This document shows, one piece after another, positions 41,803-50,817 of a DNA stretch of 64,000 nt (positions are counted from its first letter, which is position 1; each line of letters opens with the position of its first letter). The position numbers and the translations under genes were made by a program. A model generated the notes under the pieces. It saw only the letters and a list, made by a program, of their open reading frames with translations, was not told where the DNA came from and ran no database searches. The stretch is from Rhodoferax sediminis (GTDB taxonomy: Bacteria > Pseudomonadota > Gammaproteobacteria > Burkholderiales > Burkholderiaceae_C): contig NZ_CP035503.1 in the NCBI RefSeq assembly GCF_006970865.1, positions 2,493,001 through 2,557,000 on the forward strand, in the 5' to 3' direction.

Positions 41803-43122
41803 TCAGTGGAACTGCTCTTCCTCGGTGGAGCCGGTCAGTGCCGTCACGTTGGACTTGCCGCCCTGGATGGTGGTGGTCACGTCGTCGAAATAACCGGTGC
41901 CGACTTCCTGCTGGTGTGACACGAAGGTGTAGCCGCGTTCGCGCGCTGCGAATTCGGGCTCCTGCACTTTCTCGATATAGGCCGTCATGCCGCGCGCCAC
42001 GTAGTCCTGGGCCAGATCGAACATGTTGTACCACATGTTGTGAATGCCCGCGAGCGTGATGAACTGGTATTTGTAGCCCATCGCGCCGAGCTCTTTCTGG
42101 AACTTGGCGATGGTCGCATCGTCCAGGTTTTTCTTCCAGTTGAACGACGGCGAGCAGTTGTAGGCCAGCATCTTGCCGGGGTGCACCTTGTGCACGGCGT
42201 CGGCAAACTTCTTCGCAAAAGCCAGGTCGGGCGTGCCGGTTTCGCACCACACCAGGTCGGCGTAGTGAGCATAGGCCACGGCGCGCGAGATGGCCTGGTC
42301 GATGCCCTTCCTGGTCTTGTAAAAACCTTCGGCGGTACGTTCGCCGGTGAGAAACGGCTTGTCGTTCTCGTCGTAGTCGCTGGTCAGCAGGTCGGCCGCT
42401 TCGGCGTCGGTGCGGGCGATCACCAGGGTCGGCACGCCGCTCACGTCGGCCGCCATGCGCGCGGCGATGAGTTTTTGCACCGCTTCGTTGGTGGGCACCA
42501 GCACCTTGCCGCCCATGTGGCCGCATTTCTTGACCGACGCGAGCTGGTCTTCGAAGTGCACGCCGGCCGCACCTGCCTTGATCATCGCCTTCATCAGCTC
42601 AAAGGCGTTCAGTACGCCGCCGAAACCGGCTTCGGCATCGGCCACGATGGGCGCGAAGTTGTCGATATAGCCCTTGTCGCCCGCATCGATACCCTTGGCG
42701 TGCTGGATCTCGTCGGCGCGGCGGAAGGTGTTGTTGATGCGCTCGACCACGGTCGGCACCGAATCGACCGGGTACAGCGACTGGTCTGGGTACATGGCGG
42801 CGTAGGAGTTGTTGTCGGCGGCGACTTGCCAGCCCGACAGGTAGATGGCCTTGATGCCGGCCTTGACCTGCTGCATTGCCTGGCCGCCGGTGAGCGCGCC
42901 CAGGCAGTTGACGTAGGCCTCGGTGTTGACCAGGTCCCACAGCTTTTCGGCACCGCGACGCGCCAGCGTGTGCTCGATCGGGAACGAGCCGCGCAGGCGC
43001 ACCACCTCGGTGGCGCTGTAGCCGCGCTTGATGCCCTTCCAGCGCGGATTGGTGGCCCAGTCTTTTTCCAGGGCAGCAGCTTGTTGTTCGCGGCTCAGTT
43101 GTTCGGTCAGGGATTGCGGCAT
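41803..43122 (-). CDS. aceA: Isocitrate lyase
   Basis: This 439-residue enzyme splits isocitrate into glyoxylate and succinate, the first step of the glyoxylate shunt. The catalytic cysteine motif KKCGH is at 198-202 (C200). Other family markers are [38 protein letters not shown] and [11 protein letters not shown]. The size fits the shorter bacterial form. It is monocistronic, with a terminator behind it and a 16-bp palindrome in front. Malate synthase is not in the window. It would support growth on acetate or fatty acids and aromatic-derived acetyl-CoA. Confidence 0.97.
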   Translation of the reverse strand: MPQSLTEQLSREQQAAALEKDWATNPRWKGIKRGYSATEVVRLRGSFPIEHTLARRGAEKLWDLVNTEAYVNCLGALTGGQAMQQVKAGIKAIYLSGWQVAADNNSYAAMYPDQSLYPVDSVPTVVERINNTFRRADEIQHAKGIDAGDKGYIDNFAPIVADAEAGFGGVLNAFELMKAMIKAGAAGVHFEDQLASVKKCGHMGGKVLVPTNEAVQKLIAARMAADVSGVPTLVIARTDAEAADLLTSDYDENDKPFLTGERTAEGFYKTRKGIDQAISRAVAYAHYADLVWCETGTPDLAFAKKFADAVHKVHPGKMLAYNCSPSFNWKKNLDDATIAKFQKELGAMGYKYQFITLAGIHNMWYNMFDLAQDYVARGMTAYIEKVQEPEFAARERGYTFVSHQQEVGTGYFDDVTTTIQGGKSNVTALTGSTEEEQFH

Positions 43123-43198
43123 GGATCTCTCCGTTGGTTGATTGAAAAAGTAGCGTCATCGGTGCCGGGGTATGGGCGATGTCGGTGCACTGATTCTA

Positions 43199-43214
43199 AG
43201 TCTTGTACAAGACT
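43199..43214. promoter_or_regulatory. 16-bp palindrome upstream of aceA
   Basis: AGTCTTGTACAAGACT is a perfect inverted repeat, 77 bases upstream of the aceA start. A TAGAAT -10-like hexamer follows on the minus strand, so a protein bound here would sit on the promoter. A TCTTATAGAAGA inverted stretch is just behind it. The CTTGTACAAG core resembles GntR-type operators, but the regulator is unknown. Confidence 0.6.
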
Positions 43215-43522
43215 AAATTCACTCTTATGTCTTATAGAAGACGCAAAATTATTTCCAATAAAATCAATAACTTGCAACCAAGAATCCACAATACAAAAAT
43301 CAAACTCTCATATTGAGAAATTATTTTGCGACGCAGCAATTTCATAATTTGCATTGTGAAATGACATTTGCGATATATGAAAACGACCCGCGGCTGAAAC
43401 CCTCCTCCTGACACTGTTCGATCCGGACCAGTCGCCCGCCGCCGATGCACACCGGCCACGGCGCGGACAGCGCGCACTCGGGCATGATGGCAAGCGTCTG
43501 CGTTACTTGAAGTTCCAAGCCC
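43215..43522. other. Non-coding region between aceA and the EamA transporter
   Basis: About 300 bases with no supported gene. The first 170 bases are AT-rich and hold the aceA control region (palindromes near 43,199 and 43,232). The rest is GC-rich and non-coding as far as I can see. Confidence 0.5.
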
Positions 43523-44524
43523 TTGCGCCCTGCCCATCGTCCGCCTCACCGTGTCCTCGCCTACGGCTGCCTTGCACTGAGCATGTCGCTGGTGGGCAGC
43601 TATGTGGCCCTGTCCAAGCCGCTTGTCGCCGCCCTGCCGGTGTTCCTGCTGGGCTGGCTGCGCTTTGGCATCGGCGCCCTGGCCATGCCGCATTGGCTCA
43701 GGAAACCACCGGAGGAGCCGCCCTTCACGGCGCAGACCCGCGGGCTGGTTTTCCTGGAATCGTTCCTGGGCAACTTCATGTTCACCATCTGCATGCTGTA
43801 CGGCGTGAGCATGACCAGCGCCGTGTCGGCCGGCGTCATCATGGCGTCGATTCCGGCGGCCGTCGCGCTCATGAGCTGGGCCTTCCTGCGCGAGCACATC
43901 GGAGCGCGCATCTGGGCGGCCGTGGCCTGCGCCGCGCTCGGCATCGGTTTGCTTGCACTATCGAAACAGGAGCATCTTGCGCCCGCCACACAAGGGCTGC
44001 AGGCCCATTTGAATGATAGCAAGGCGTGGCTCGGCAACCTGCTGATCGTCGGCGCCGTGCTGTGCGAAGCGTCCTACGCGGTGATCGGCAAGAAGCTCAC
44101 CGGCGCGCTGGGCCCCAAGCGCATCACCTCGCTCATCAACCTGTGGGGCTTTGCGCTGATGACGCCGATAGGCCTGTACCAGGCCCTGCACTTCGACTTC
44201 GGCGCGGTCCACGCGGGTATCTGGCTGCTGCTGGTGTTCTACGCGCTGGCGGCCAGCGTGTGCACCGTCTGGCTGTGGATGACGGGCCTTAAAGGAGTGC
44301 CCGCCGCGCTGGGCGGCGTTTTCACCGTGATGCTGCCAATCTCGGCCGCGCTGGTCGGCGTGCTGGTGCTGGGCGAGAGCCTGAGCCGCGTGCAACTGCT
44401 GGCCTTCGCAATTGCACTGGTCGGCGTAATGCTGGCGACCTTGCCCACGCGGCAGCAGATCAAGGCGGCGAACACAGCGAAGGGCCGCCTCGAGCAAGTT
44501 CAGCCCCCTCGGGGGGAAGCGTAG
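43523..44524 (+). CDS. EamA/DMT-superfamily transporter
   Basis: This is a 333-residue inner-membrane protein with about ten helices in two EamA repeats (residues about 12-147 and 170-310, each ending with an ALVGVLVLGE- or WAFLREHIGARIW-like conserved Glu region). The start is taken as TTG at 43,523; no ATG precedes, and the first in-frame ATG (43,583) would remove part of helix 1. DMT proteins export amino acids, metabolites or drugs; the substrate is unknown. The C-terminal ten residues (KGRLEQVQPPRGEA) are encoded by a GC-rich dispersed repeat that also overlaps the stop. Confidence 0.83.
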   Translation: MRPAHRPPHRVLAYGCLALSMSLVGSYVALSKPLVAALPVFLLGWLRFGIGALAMPHWLRKPPEEPPFTAQTRGLVFLESFLGNFMFTICMLYGVSMTSAVSAGVIMASIPAAVALMSWAFLREHIGARIWAAVACAALGIGLLALSKQEHLAPATQGLQAHLNDSKAWLGNLLIVGAVLCEASYAVIGKKLTGALGPKRITSLINLWGFALMTPIGLYQALHFDFGAVHAGIWLLLVFYALAASVCTVWLWMTGLKGVPAALGGVFTVMLPISAALVGVLVLGESLSRVQLLAFAIALVGVMLATLPTRQQIKAANTAKGRLEQVQPPRGEA

Positions 44525-44552
44525 TACGCGCAGCGACAAGCGTGGGGGTCAG
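44501..44552. repeat. GC-rich palindromic dispersed repeat, copy 1
   Basis: CCCCCTCGGGGGG followed by AAGCGTAGTACGC, then CAGCGACAAGCGTGGGGG. Similar elements lie at 58,984 and 62,349. It overlaps the 3' end of the EamA gene and may act as a terminator-like structure. Confidence 0.55.
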
Positions 44553-44553
44553 C

Positions 44554-45051
44554 CTAGATCAGAGGGGCGGCGCTGACCACGATGCCGTCTTCGTCGGCGT
44601 AGAGCCAGTCGCCGGGCCGCACCCAGACACCCTGGAGCTGCACCGCCGCATCGCGCTGGCCCTCGCCGCGCTTCTCGGTAGGCAGCGGAATGGCGGCGAG
44701 CGCCCGGATGCCGATCCGATGCGCCGCCAGCTCCGTCACATCGCGCACGCAGCCGTCAATCACCACGCCGGCCCAGCCGTTTTTGGCCGCGGCGGCGCCC
44801 AGGTTGCCGCCCAGCAGCGCACGGCGCAGCGAGCCCCCGCCGTCGACCACCAGCACCCGTCCGTCACCCGCGGAATCGACCGCTGCCTTCACCAGCGAGT
44901 TGTCTTCGAAGCACTTGATGGTGACCACCGGGCCGCTGAACCTGCGCACTGCGCCGAAGTCGCGAAACACGGGCAGCAGTACCCGGAACTGGCCTGACAC
45001 ATCGCCCTTGTGGGCATCGCACAGATCGCAGGTGACGAGGGAAGAGGTCAT
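44554..45051 (-). CDS. RraA-family protein (4-hydroxy-4-methyl-2-oxoglutarate aldolase / RNase regulator fold)
   Basis: This is a 165-residue protein from the ATG at 45,051; an upstream in-frame extension has no support. The fold signature is VLVVDGGGSLRRALLGGNLG and GWAGVVIDGCVRDV, holding the Arg-Asp (RD) residues that bind the metal and substrate in the aldolases of this family. E. coli RraA instead restrains RNase E. Both functions use the same fold, and the presence of the RD pair makes aldolase activity possible. It is convergent with the EamA gene. Confidence 0.85.
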   Translation of the reverse strand: MTSSLVTCDLCDAHKGDVSGQFRVLLPVFRDFGAVRRFSGPVVTIKCFEDNSLVKAAVDSAGDGRVLVVDGGGSLRRALLGGNLGAAAAKNGWAGVVIDGCVRDVTELAAHRIGIRALAAIPLPTEKRGEGQRDAAVQLQGVWVRPGDWLYADEDGIVVSAAPLI

Positions 45052-45317
45052 TTTGACGGGCCTTTTTGAGCGTTGAATGGAGCAAATTTTGACGGTGCAT
45101 CCAGCGCGCTGGAGCAGTCCACTTTGGCAAGGATACGAAATTTCGCGCGCTACAGAGGAGAAACCGCCTGAAAACCTGCAATGAAAAAACAACACGCCCT
45201 AGGGGAAAAACAGCTTTTTCCCTATGAAACTGGCTTTTTCTCCAGTAGCATCCGATTTGCCAGTGGAGAAGCAGTTTTTCGCTGGTGATTAATCAACTTC
45301 AAGAAGGACAATCAATC
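45052..45317. promoter_or_regulatory. Intergenic region between the RraA and SWIB genes
   Basis: About 265 bases between divergent genes, so promoters for both should be here. It holds an inverted repeat AGGGGAAAAA / TTTTTCCCT at about 45,200-45,223, another T-rich GGCTTTTTCTCC stretch, and AAGGA before the SWIB gene. Confidence 0.5.
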
Positions 45318-45743
45318 ATGGCAACTGCGAAAAAAGCGCCGGCTAAAAAAGCGCCGGCAAAAAAGGCCGCTCCGGCCAAGAAAGCGGCGCCTGCGAAAAA
45401 AGCAGCGCCTGCGAAGAAAGTAGCCGCCAAGGCGCCCGCCAAGAAGGCAGCCCCGGCCAAGAAGGTTGCAGCGAAAAAAGCGCCCGCCAAAAAGCGCACG
45501 CCGAACCCTGCGTTCATGAAGGCCCTGACCCCCAGCGCCGCGCTGGCCGCCGTGGTCGGTGCACTGCCCCTGCCCCGCACCGAGGTGGTGAGCAAGCTGT
45601 GGGTCTACATCAAGAAGAACAAGCTGCAGGATGCGGTCAACAAGCGCATGATCAACGCCGACGCGAAGCTGAAGGAAATCTTCGGCAAGGCGCAGGTGTC
45701 GATGTTCGAGATGGCCGGCCTGATCGGCAAGCACCTCAAGTAG
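45318..45743 (+). CDS. Histone H1-like / SWIB-domain DNA-binding protein
   Basis: This is a 141-residue protein. Residues 1-60 are an AK-rich tail, MATAKKAPAKKAPAKKAAPA..., like eukaryotic histone H1 tails. Residues 62-141 form a SWIB/MDM2 domain: NPAFMKALTPSAALAAVVG, TEVVSKLWVYIKKNKLQD, LKEIFGKAQVSMFEMAGLI. AAGGA precedes the ATG; an earlier in-frame start is unlikely. It should bind DNA non-specifically and compact the nucleoid, with the SWIB part possibly adding protein contacts. Such fusions are known from Chlamydia and some beta- and gammaproteobacteria. A terminator follows. Confidence 0.88.
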   Translation: MATAKKAPAKKAPAKKAAPAKKAAPAKKAAPAKKVAAKAPAKKAAPAKKVAAKKAPAKKRTPNPAFMKALTPSAALAAVVGALPLPRTEVVSKLWVYIKKNKLQDAVNKRMINADAKLKEIFGKAQVSMFEMAGLIGKHLK

Positions 45744-45779
45744 GCGCCTACGTCCAGCAGCCCATCACTGCTGACGAAC

Positions 45780-45804
45780 AAGCCGGTGCAAGCCGGCTTT
45801 TTTT
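45780..45804 (+). terminator. Terminator after the SWIB gene
   Basis: AAGCCGG / CCGGCTT with a short loop, followed by TTTTTTT, lies about 37 bases after the stop. Confidence 0.9.
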
Positions 45805-45867
45805 ATGGCCGCCCCGATTTTAATAATCAAATTAGACCTGTGGCCTTCATGGAATATGAGTATGTCG

Positions 45868-47547
45868 CTATTTTTTTTGTAGCGATGCGTTGGTGATGCT
45901 GCTCAGGGTAGCGCGCGTGGTGATCACTTCCGGGTCCAGCATGACCTCGATCAGCGTGCCCTCCTGGCGCGCCAGCGCGGCCAGCAGCTCGGCCTCGAAC
46001 TGCGCCGTGTGCGTGATGCGCGCACCAAAGTAGCCATAGGCCCGCGCCAACGCGGCGAAGTCGGGGTTGTGCAGCTGCGAGCCGCTCACATGCCGCGGGT
46101 ATTCTTTTTCCTGGTGCATGCGGATGGTTCCGTACATGCCGTTGTTGAGCAGCACGATGATGGTTTTGGCGCCGTGCAGTACGGCCGTGGCGAGCTCCTG
46201 GCCGTTCATCAGGAAGTCGCCGTCGCCCGCCATGGTGAACACCACCCGCCCGGTGGTGATGGCCGCGGCAATGCCTGCCGGCACGCCGTAGCCCATGGCG
46301 CCCAGCGTGGGCGCCAGCTGCGTCTTGAGGCCCCGGGCCAGCCCGTGGTGCCTGAAGAAGCGGTGCACCCAGCTGGCAAAGTTGCCGGCTCCGTTGGTCA
46401 GTACCGCATCCGGCGGCAAATGCTGCTGCAGCAGGGCGACGATGGCGGGCATGTCAATGTCGCCGGGCAGCGGCTGCGGCTCCAGGTTGGCCACGTAGTC
46501 GGCGTGGCAGGCCTGCGTCCAGACTTGCCACGGCGTTGCGGTGGGCGCGGCCAGGCCGTCCAGGCTGAGTGCGGCCGCGTTCATGGTGGCGTTGATCGCC
46601 AGGTCGGCCTGGTACACGCGGCCCAGCTCTTCGGCACTGGCATGGATGTGCACCAGCTTTTGCTTTGGCCGGGGCGCTTCGATCAGCGTGTAGCCGGCGG
46701 TGGTGGCCTCGCCCAGGCGCGGCCCGATCGCGATGATCAAGTCACTGCCCTTCACGCGCGCCGCGAGCTGGGGGTTGATGCCAATGCCCACATCACCGGC
46801 GTACAGCGCGTGGTGGTTGTCGAAGGTGTCCTGAAAACGAAAGGCGTTGGTCACCGGCAGCTGCCAGCGCTCGGCAAAGCGCTGCAGCGCCTGCGCCGAC
46901 GGCGGTGTCCAGCCGCTGCCACCCGCAATGATCAGCGGCCGCTCTGCTTTCAATAGCAGCTCGCGCAGTCGCTGCAAGGGCTCGGGGCCGATAAAGGTCT
47001 GAACCGGTTCGACACGCGGGAGCGGCGCGGCATCCACGGTCTGGGTCAGCATGTCTTCGGGCAGCACCAGCACCACGGGGCCGGGGCGGCCGTTCATGGC
47101 AGTGGCAAAGGCGCGCGCCACGTATTCGGGAATGCGCCGCGCGTCGTCGATGCGTTCCACCCGCTTCGCCAGCGGGCCGAAGAAGCTGAAGTAGTCCACC
47201 TCCTGGAACGCCTCGCGGTCGCGCGCATCGCTGGCCACATCGCCGACCAGCAGCACCATCGGTGTGGAGTCCTGGAACGCGGCGTGCACGCCGATCGAGG
47301 CATTGGTGGCGCCCGGGCCGCGTGTCACACAACAGATGCCCGGCCGGCCGGTCAGCTTGCCGTGCGCTTCGGCCATGAAGGCGGCCCCGCCCTCCTGGCG
47401 GCAGATGACGAATTTGATTTTGTCCTGGTGCGCGTGAAAACCGTCCAGCACGGCCAGGTAGCTCTCGCCCGGCACGCCAAAGGCGAATTCGGCGCCTTGC
47501 TCGATCAGGCACTCGACCAGCAGATGCCCCGCCAGTTGTTGGGTCAT
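45868..47547 (-). CDS. Thiamine-diphosphate enzyme, acetolactate-synthase-like
   Basis: This is a 559-residue enzyme. The N-terminal Pyr domain has GVPGESYLAVL and the proton-relay Glu in RQEGGAAFMAE (E52), the middle domain binds nucleotide-like (GPRLGEATTAGYTLIE), and the C-terminal PP domain has the ThDP motif GDGDFLMNGQELATAVLHG ending in NN. It follows the fold of acetolactate synthase, but a regulatory small subunit is not adjacent. The substrate could be a 2-oxo acid; other ThDP family members such as indolepyruvate or benzoylformate decarboxylase are alternatives. It stands alone. Confidence 0.85.
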   Translation of the reverse strand: MTQQLAGHLLVECLIEQGAEFAFGVPGESYLAVLDGFHAHQDKIKFVICRQEGGAAFMAEAHGKLTGRPGICCVTRGPGATNASIGVHAAFQDSTPMVLLVGDVASDARDREAFQEVDYFSFFGPLAKRVERIDDARRIPEYVARAFATAMNGRPGPVVLVLPEDMLTQTVDAAPLPRVEPVQTFIGPEPLQRLRELLLKAERPLIIAGGSGWTPPSAQALQRFAERWQLPVTNAFRFQDTFDNHHALYAGDVGIGINPQLAARVKGSDLIIAIGPRLGEATTAGYTLIEAPRPKQKLVHIHASAEELGRVYQADLAINATMNAAALSLDGLAAPTATPWQVWTQACHADYVANLEPQPLPGDIDMPAIVALLQQHLPPDAVLTNGAGNFASWVHRFFRHHGLARGLKTQLAPTLGAMGYGVPAGIAAAITTGRVVFTMAGDGDFLMNGQELATAVLHGAKTIIVLLNNGMYGTIRMHQEKEYPRHVSGSQLHNPDFAALARAYGYFGARITHTAQFEAELLAALARQEGTLIEVMLDPEVITTRATLSSITNASLQKK

Positions 47548-47642
47548 GGTTGCCTCATGGATGGGATGGATAAAAAAGATCGGCTTTGATTATCCATACC
47601 CATCTGCCCGCTGCGCCGGTCAAGCAGCGCGCGGGCCGATCA

Positions 47643-48896
47643 TCAGGCGGCAGCCAGTGTGGTGCGCCGCGCGCGCCGCACATTGAAGGCGCTCACAATC
47701 AACACGCCCTGCACCACGGCCAGCCCGAGGAACACGCCGCGGTACTGGTGCTGGTCCATCAGGGCGCCGAAAATCAACGGCGAAATGGCCTGGCCGATAT
47801 CCAGCCCCGAATACACCACGCCGTAGACCCGGCCGGTGGAGTTTTCCGGCGTCGAGCGTTTCACCAGCAGGTCACGCGACGGGCCGGCGATGCCGGTGGC
47901 AAACCCCATGGCGCCAAACAACGCGGGCACGGCCACCTCGGCCGCATCGGCAAAACCACCATAGCCAAGCGCCAGCGCGATCACGGCGGCCAGGCCAAAA
48001 CCGATACCCACAATGCGCTCGCAGCGGTTCGGATCGGACACCATGAAGCCGCCCGCCACCATGCCGCCGGCGCTGGCCACCATGTACACCGTGAGGCACA
48101 CAGCCACCAGCGGCACCGGCACCGCGTGCAGGTGCCGTGCGGCCTCGGGGGCAAACGCCTGCACCACGCTGAGCGCCATGGCGTAGAAGAAAAAGAAGGC
48201 AAAGCACATCCAGATCGCCGGCACGCGCAGAAAACCCATGGTGCCGCCCTCCACTTGGGCGCCACCATGCGCTGGCGGCGCCACTTTCAGCGCCAGCCTG
48301 TCGCGATGGAACAGCAGCACCGCCAGCACGGTGAAAATCAGCACCCCTGCGCAGGCCAGCGCCACACGCCACGAAAAAGCCAGGGTCAGCGGCACCAGCA
48401 TGGCCGGCGCCAGCGCCCAGCCCAAACTGCCGGTGATGCCATGCACGCTGTAGGCATGACCCAGCCGCGAGGCGCTGACCTTGCGGTTCAACAGCGTGTA
48501 GTCCACCGGATGAAAGACGCCGTTGCCAAGACCCGCGAGCACGGAAAAGCCGGCTGTCATCCAGTACCCGGTGCTGACGGAGAAGCCGAACGCCGCCAGC
48601 CCGAGCAGGGCCAGGCCGCCGAACAGGATCGGGCGCGGCCCGAACCGGTCGACCATGAAACCCGAGACGAACTGCACCACGCACGAGACCGCAAAGAAGA
48701 CGGTCATCAGGAACCCGAGCTCGGCATAACTGGCGTGCAGCGCGTCCTTCAGCCACGGGAACAGTGGCGCCAGCAGCAACTGGCTGTAATGGCTGATCAT
48801 GTGGCCCAATCCGACCAGACCAATCAAGCCCGCGTCCTGGCGCAGCCGTGCAGAGTCCGGCGGCGGGCGCGGACTCAGGGTGGTTGAAGTATTCAT
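47643..48896 (-). CDS. Major facilitator superfamily transporter
   Basis: This is a 417-residue protein with twelve predicted helices. It starts at the ATG at 48,896 (MNTSTTLSPRPPPDS); earlier in-frame starts lack support. Family features are the loop 2-3 GFMVDRFGPRP motif and GLGNGVFHPVDYTLL, common in fosmidomycin-resistance-like and FSR family exporters. An AraC-family gene is divergent 77 bases away and probably controls it. The substrate is unknown; efflux is the best guess from the family. Confidence 0.86.
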   Translation of the reverse strand: MNTSTTLSPRPPPDSARLRQDAGLIGLVGLGHMISHYSQLLLAPLFPWLKDALHASYAELGFLMTVFFAVSCVVQFVSGFMVDRFGPRPILFGGLALLGLAAFGFSVSTGYWMTAGFSVLAGLGNGVFHPVDYTLLNRKVSASRLGHAYSVHGITGSLGWALAPAMLVPLTLAFSWRVALACAGVLIFTVLAVLLFHRDRLALKVAPPAHGGAQVEGGTMGFLRVPAIWMCFAFFFFYAMALSVVQAFAPEAARHLHAVPVPLVAVCLTVYMVASAGGMVAGGFMVSDPNRCERIVGIGFGLAAVIALALGYGGFADAAEVAVPALFGAMGFATGIAGPSRDLLVKRSTPENSTGRVYGVVYSGLDIGQAISPLIFGALMDQHQYRGVFLGLAVVQGVLIVSAFNVRRARRTTLAAA

Positions 48897-48973
48897 GGCG
48901 CCATCGTAATATCGCGCTTGAATGCGGAAATGCGGCAAAACGACAGCTTTCACCGATTTCCGGCCAAAACACG

Positions 48974-49804
48974 ATGCCGCGCAACGCCTCCATTACCTTC
49001 ACGCCCGTTGGCAACACCGACCTCTATACGCCCAGTGTCCAGCGCCCGGTGCGTGTGCGCGCCCGCACCTTGCCGGTGGACACACACTTCGAGCCACACC
49101 GTCACCCCTGGGCCCAACTGGCCTATTGCGCCACCGGCATCGTGCAGGTGACGGCAAGCCCGAACGACGCCAAGGCCGAGGAGGTGACCTACATCGTGCC
49201 GCCGTCGCGCGCGGTCTGGATTGCGCCGGGAGCCCTGCACGCCGTCAACGTGCGCGAAGCCGCCGAACTGCGCACGCTGTACCTCGATGCGAGTACAACG
49301 CCGCAGGGCTGGCAAGGCTGCCGCGTGATCGTGGTCTCGCCACTGCTGCGCGAGCTCATTCATGCGCTCGATGCGCCCATGACGGCGCCGCGCGAGGCCC
49401 TGCTGGCCGCGCTGGTGCAGGACGAGATCACTCACGCTGATACGCAGTCGCTGGGCGTGCCGCTGCCGCACCTGCAGACCGGCGACAAGCGACTGCGCGC
49501 GCTGTGCGAGGCCGTGCTGCGCGCGCCCGCCGAGCGCGCCACACTGGCCGGCTGGGCGGCCGACATCGGTGCCAGCGAGCGCACCATGGCGCGCCTGTTC
49601 CGCGACGAGCTGGGCACCAGCTACCAGCGGTGGCGCCAGCAGGCGGTATTGGCCCATGCGCTGCCGCTGCTGGCGCGCGGCACGCCCGTGAGCGAGGTGG
49701 CAGCCGCCAGCGGCTACGCCAGCGACAGCGCGTTCTCGGCCATGTTCAAGGCCGCCATGGGGCACTCACCGAGCCGCTTTGCGGCGTCGGTGCGGGGGCA
49801 GTGA
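48974..49804 (+). CDS. AraC-family transcriptional regulator
   Basis: This 276-residue protein has an N-terminal cupin-type sensor (FEPHRHPWAQLAYCATGIVQV to VWIAPGALHAVNV) and a C-terminal double helix-turn-helix with LAGWAADIGASERTMARLFRDELGTSYQRWRQQ and PVSEVAAASGYASDSAFSAMFKAAMGHSPSRF. The start is the ATG at 48,974. It is divergent from the MFS gene, so it probably regulates that exporter in response to a small ligand. No ligand can be named from sequence alone. Confidence 0.9.
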   Translation: MPRNASITFTPVGNTDLYTPSVQRPVRVRARTLPVDTHFEPHRHPWAQLAYCATGIVQVTASPNDAKAEEVTYIVPPSRAVWIAPGALHAVNVREAAELRTLYLDASTTPQGWQGCRVIVVSPLLRELIHALDAPMTAPREALLAALVQDEITHADTQSLGVPLPHLQTGDKRLRALCEAVLRAPAERATLAGWAADIGASERTMARLFRDELGTSYQRWRQQAVLAHALPLLARGTPVSEVAAASGYASDSAFSAMFKAAMGHSPSRFAASVRGQ

Positions 49805-49829
49805 GTCCCACCAGCAACGGCGCGCCCTG

Positions 49830-50297
49830 TCACTGACCCAAAAGTACCTGCGCGATGATGCCCGTTGCAATCGCAACCAGCACATAGTCGCCCCCGGTTT
49901 GCACCCATTGGTAACCGCGCGGCGGAGCACTCAGGTGGTGCTCCCGCCAATCGTCCACGACATACTGATGGTTGCGATATTCGTTGGGCAGACGACCACC
50001 CCGGCGGAAATTATGGTCCGGCCCGGCACCGGTATCAGCGTTCGCACCGCTGGTCAGGTTGACGGCGTCGCCACGACGCATTTGCGGACCGTCCCGCCGG
50101 TCATTCGCACGGTTCTGGTTCTGATGTTGCGGACCGTCCCGCCAGTCATTCGCACGGTTCTGGTTCTGATGTTGCGGGCCGGCATGCCGGTAGTCGCCAC
50201 GCTGTGGTGGCTGGTTGTCACCACCTTGCGCCAGTGCAATACCCGCAAAAGCCATTGACATTGCCGCCAGGGCAAAGATTGCAGCTCTACTCTTCAT
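49830..50297 (-). CDS. RcnB-like periplasmic protein
   Basis: This is a 155-residue protein with a signal peptide (cleavage after ALA, about residue 23) and a start at 50,297 with AGGAGA in front. The middle is a His/Gln/Asn/Asp-rich repeat (QHQNQNRANDWRDGP twice). The C-terminal part, YVVDDWREHHLSAPPRGYQWVQTGGDYVLVAIATGIIAQVLL, is the RcnB domain of enterobacterial nickel/cobalt homeostasis proteins. The role in metal handling here is inferred. Confidence 0.8.
   Translation of the reverse strand: MKSRAAIFALAAMSMAFAGIALAQGGDNQPPQRGDYRHAGPQHQNQNRANDWRDGPQHQNQNRANDRRDGPQMRRGDAVNLTSGANADTGAGPDHNFRRGGRLPNEYRNHQYVVDDWREHHLSAPPRGYQWVQTGGDYVLVAIATGIIAQVLLGQ
50082..50180 (-). repeat. 45-bp tandem repeat within the RcnB-like gene
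   Basis: Units with period 45 (for example GTCCCGCC(G/A)GTCATTCGC at 50,091 and 50,136) encode a QHQNQNRANDxRDGP element twice, with a partial third copy. Confidence 0.88.
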
Positions 50298-50406
50298 CTC
50301 GGATTCTCCTAAGTGCGGCGAGATAATTATTCTGGCGCGGCAGGGCGCGCACCGCTGTAGGCGCATTCCGTCTTTACATTGCTTTGCACAGTTGCGTCGC
50401 AGGCCG

Positions 50407-50739
50407 TTAGCGATCGGCAGGAGGCTTGGGCTGCTTGACTTCCACGTCCTGTATATCCTGCGGCCTGCGGGGGGATTCATCGGCCCGCCGCGATCCGGAC
50501 GAGCGAGCCGGCCACTGATCGGCCGCGTGGTAGAACCGGCTCCATTGCGCGCGCGGATCGACGTGAAAAACCCAGGGGCTGACGGGCCGGCCCGTGAGTC
50601 GCGCCCAGAGCCGGCGCACACCCCACAGCACCAGCAGCAATGCGCCCGCCAGCAGCAGGCTGGCAATGAAAACCAGCGCCATCAGCAGCAAGAAAATGCG
50701 CAGCACGAAACGGACAACAACGGCGATCAGATCGGACAA
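50407..50739 (-). CDS. Small hypothetical membrane protein
   Basis: This is a protein of about 110 residues with one or two membrane helices (FVLRIFLLLMALVFIASLLLAGALLLVLWGV, residues 9-40). Its TTG start at 50,739 lies behind AAAGGA with ideal spacing; an ATG ten codons earlier (50,769) is the alternative. The tail is Arg/Pro-rich and charged (ARLTGRPVSPWVFHVDPRAQ ... QDIQDVEVKQPK). No family is recognised. It is divergent from cbpA. Confidence 0.65.
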   Translation of the reverse strand: MSDLIAVVVRFVLRIFLLLMALVFIASLLLAGALLLVLWGVRRLWARLTGRPVSPWVFHVDPRAQWSRFYHAADQWPARSSGSRRADESPRRPQDIQDVEVKQPKPPADR

Positions 50740-50817
50740 AATTGAATTCCTTTGCCCGAATTTGAACATAGCGGGCCGGGCGCGCAACCTATGATGTACA
50801 TCTCCACGGAGGTCTGA

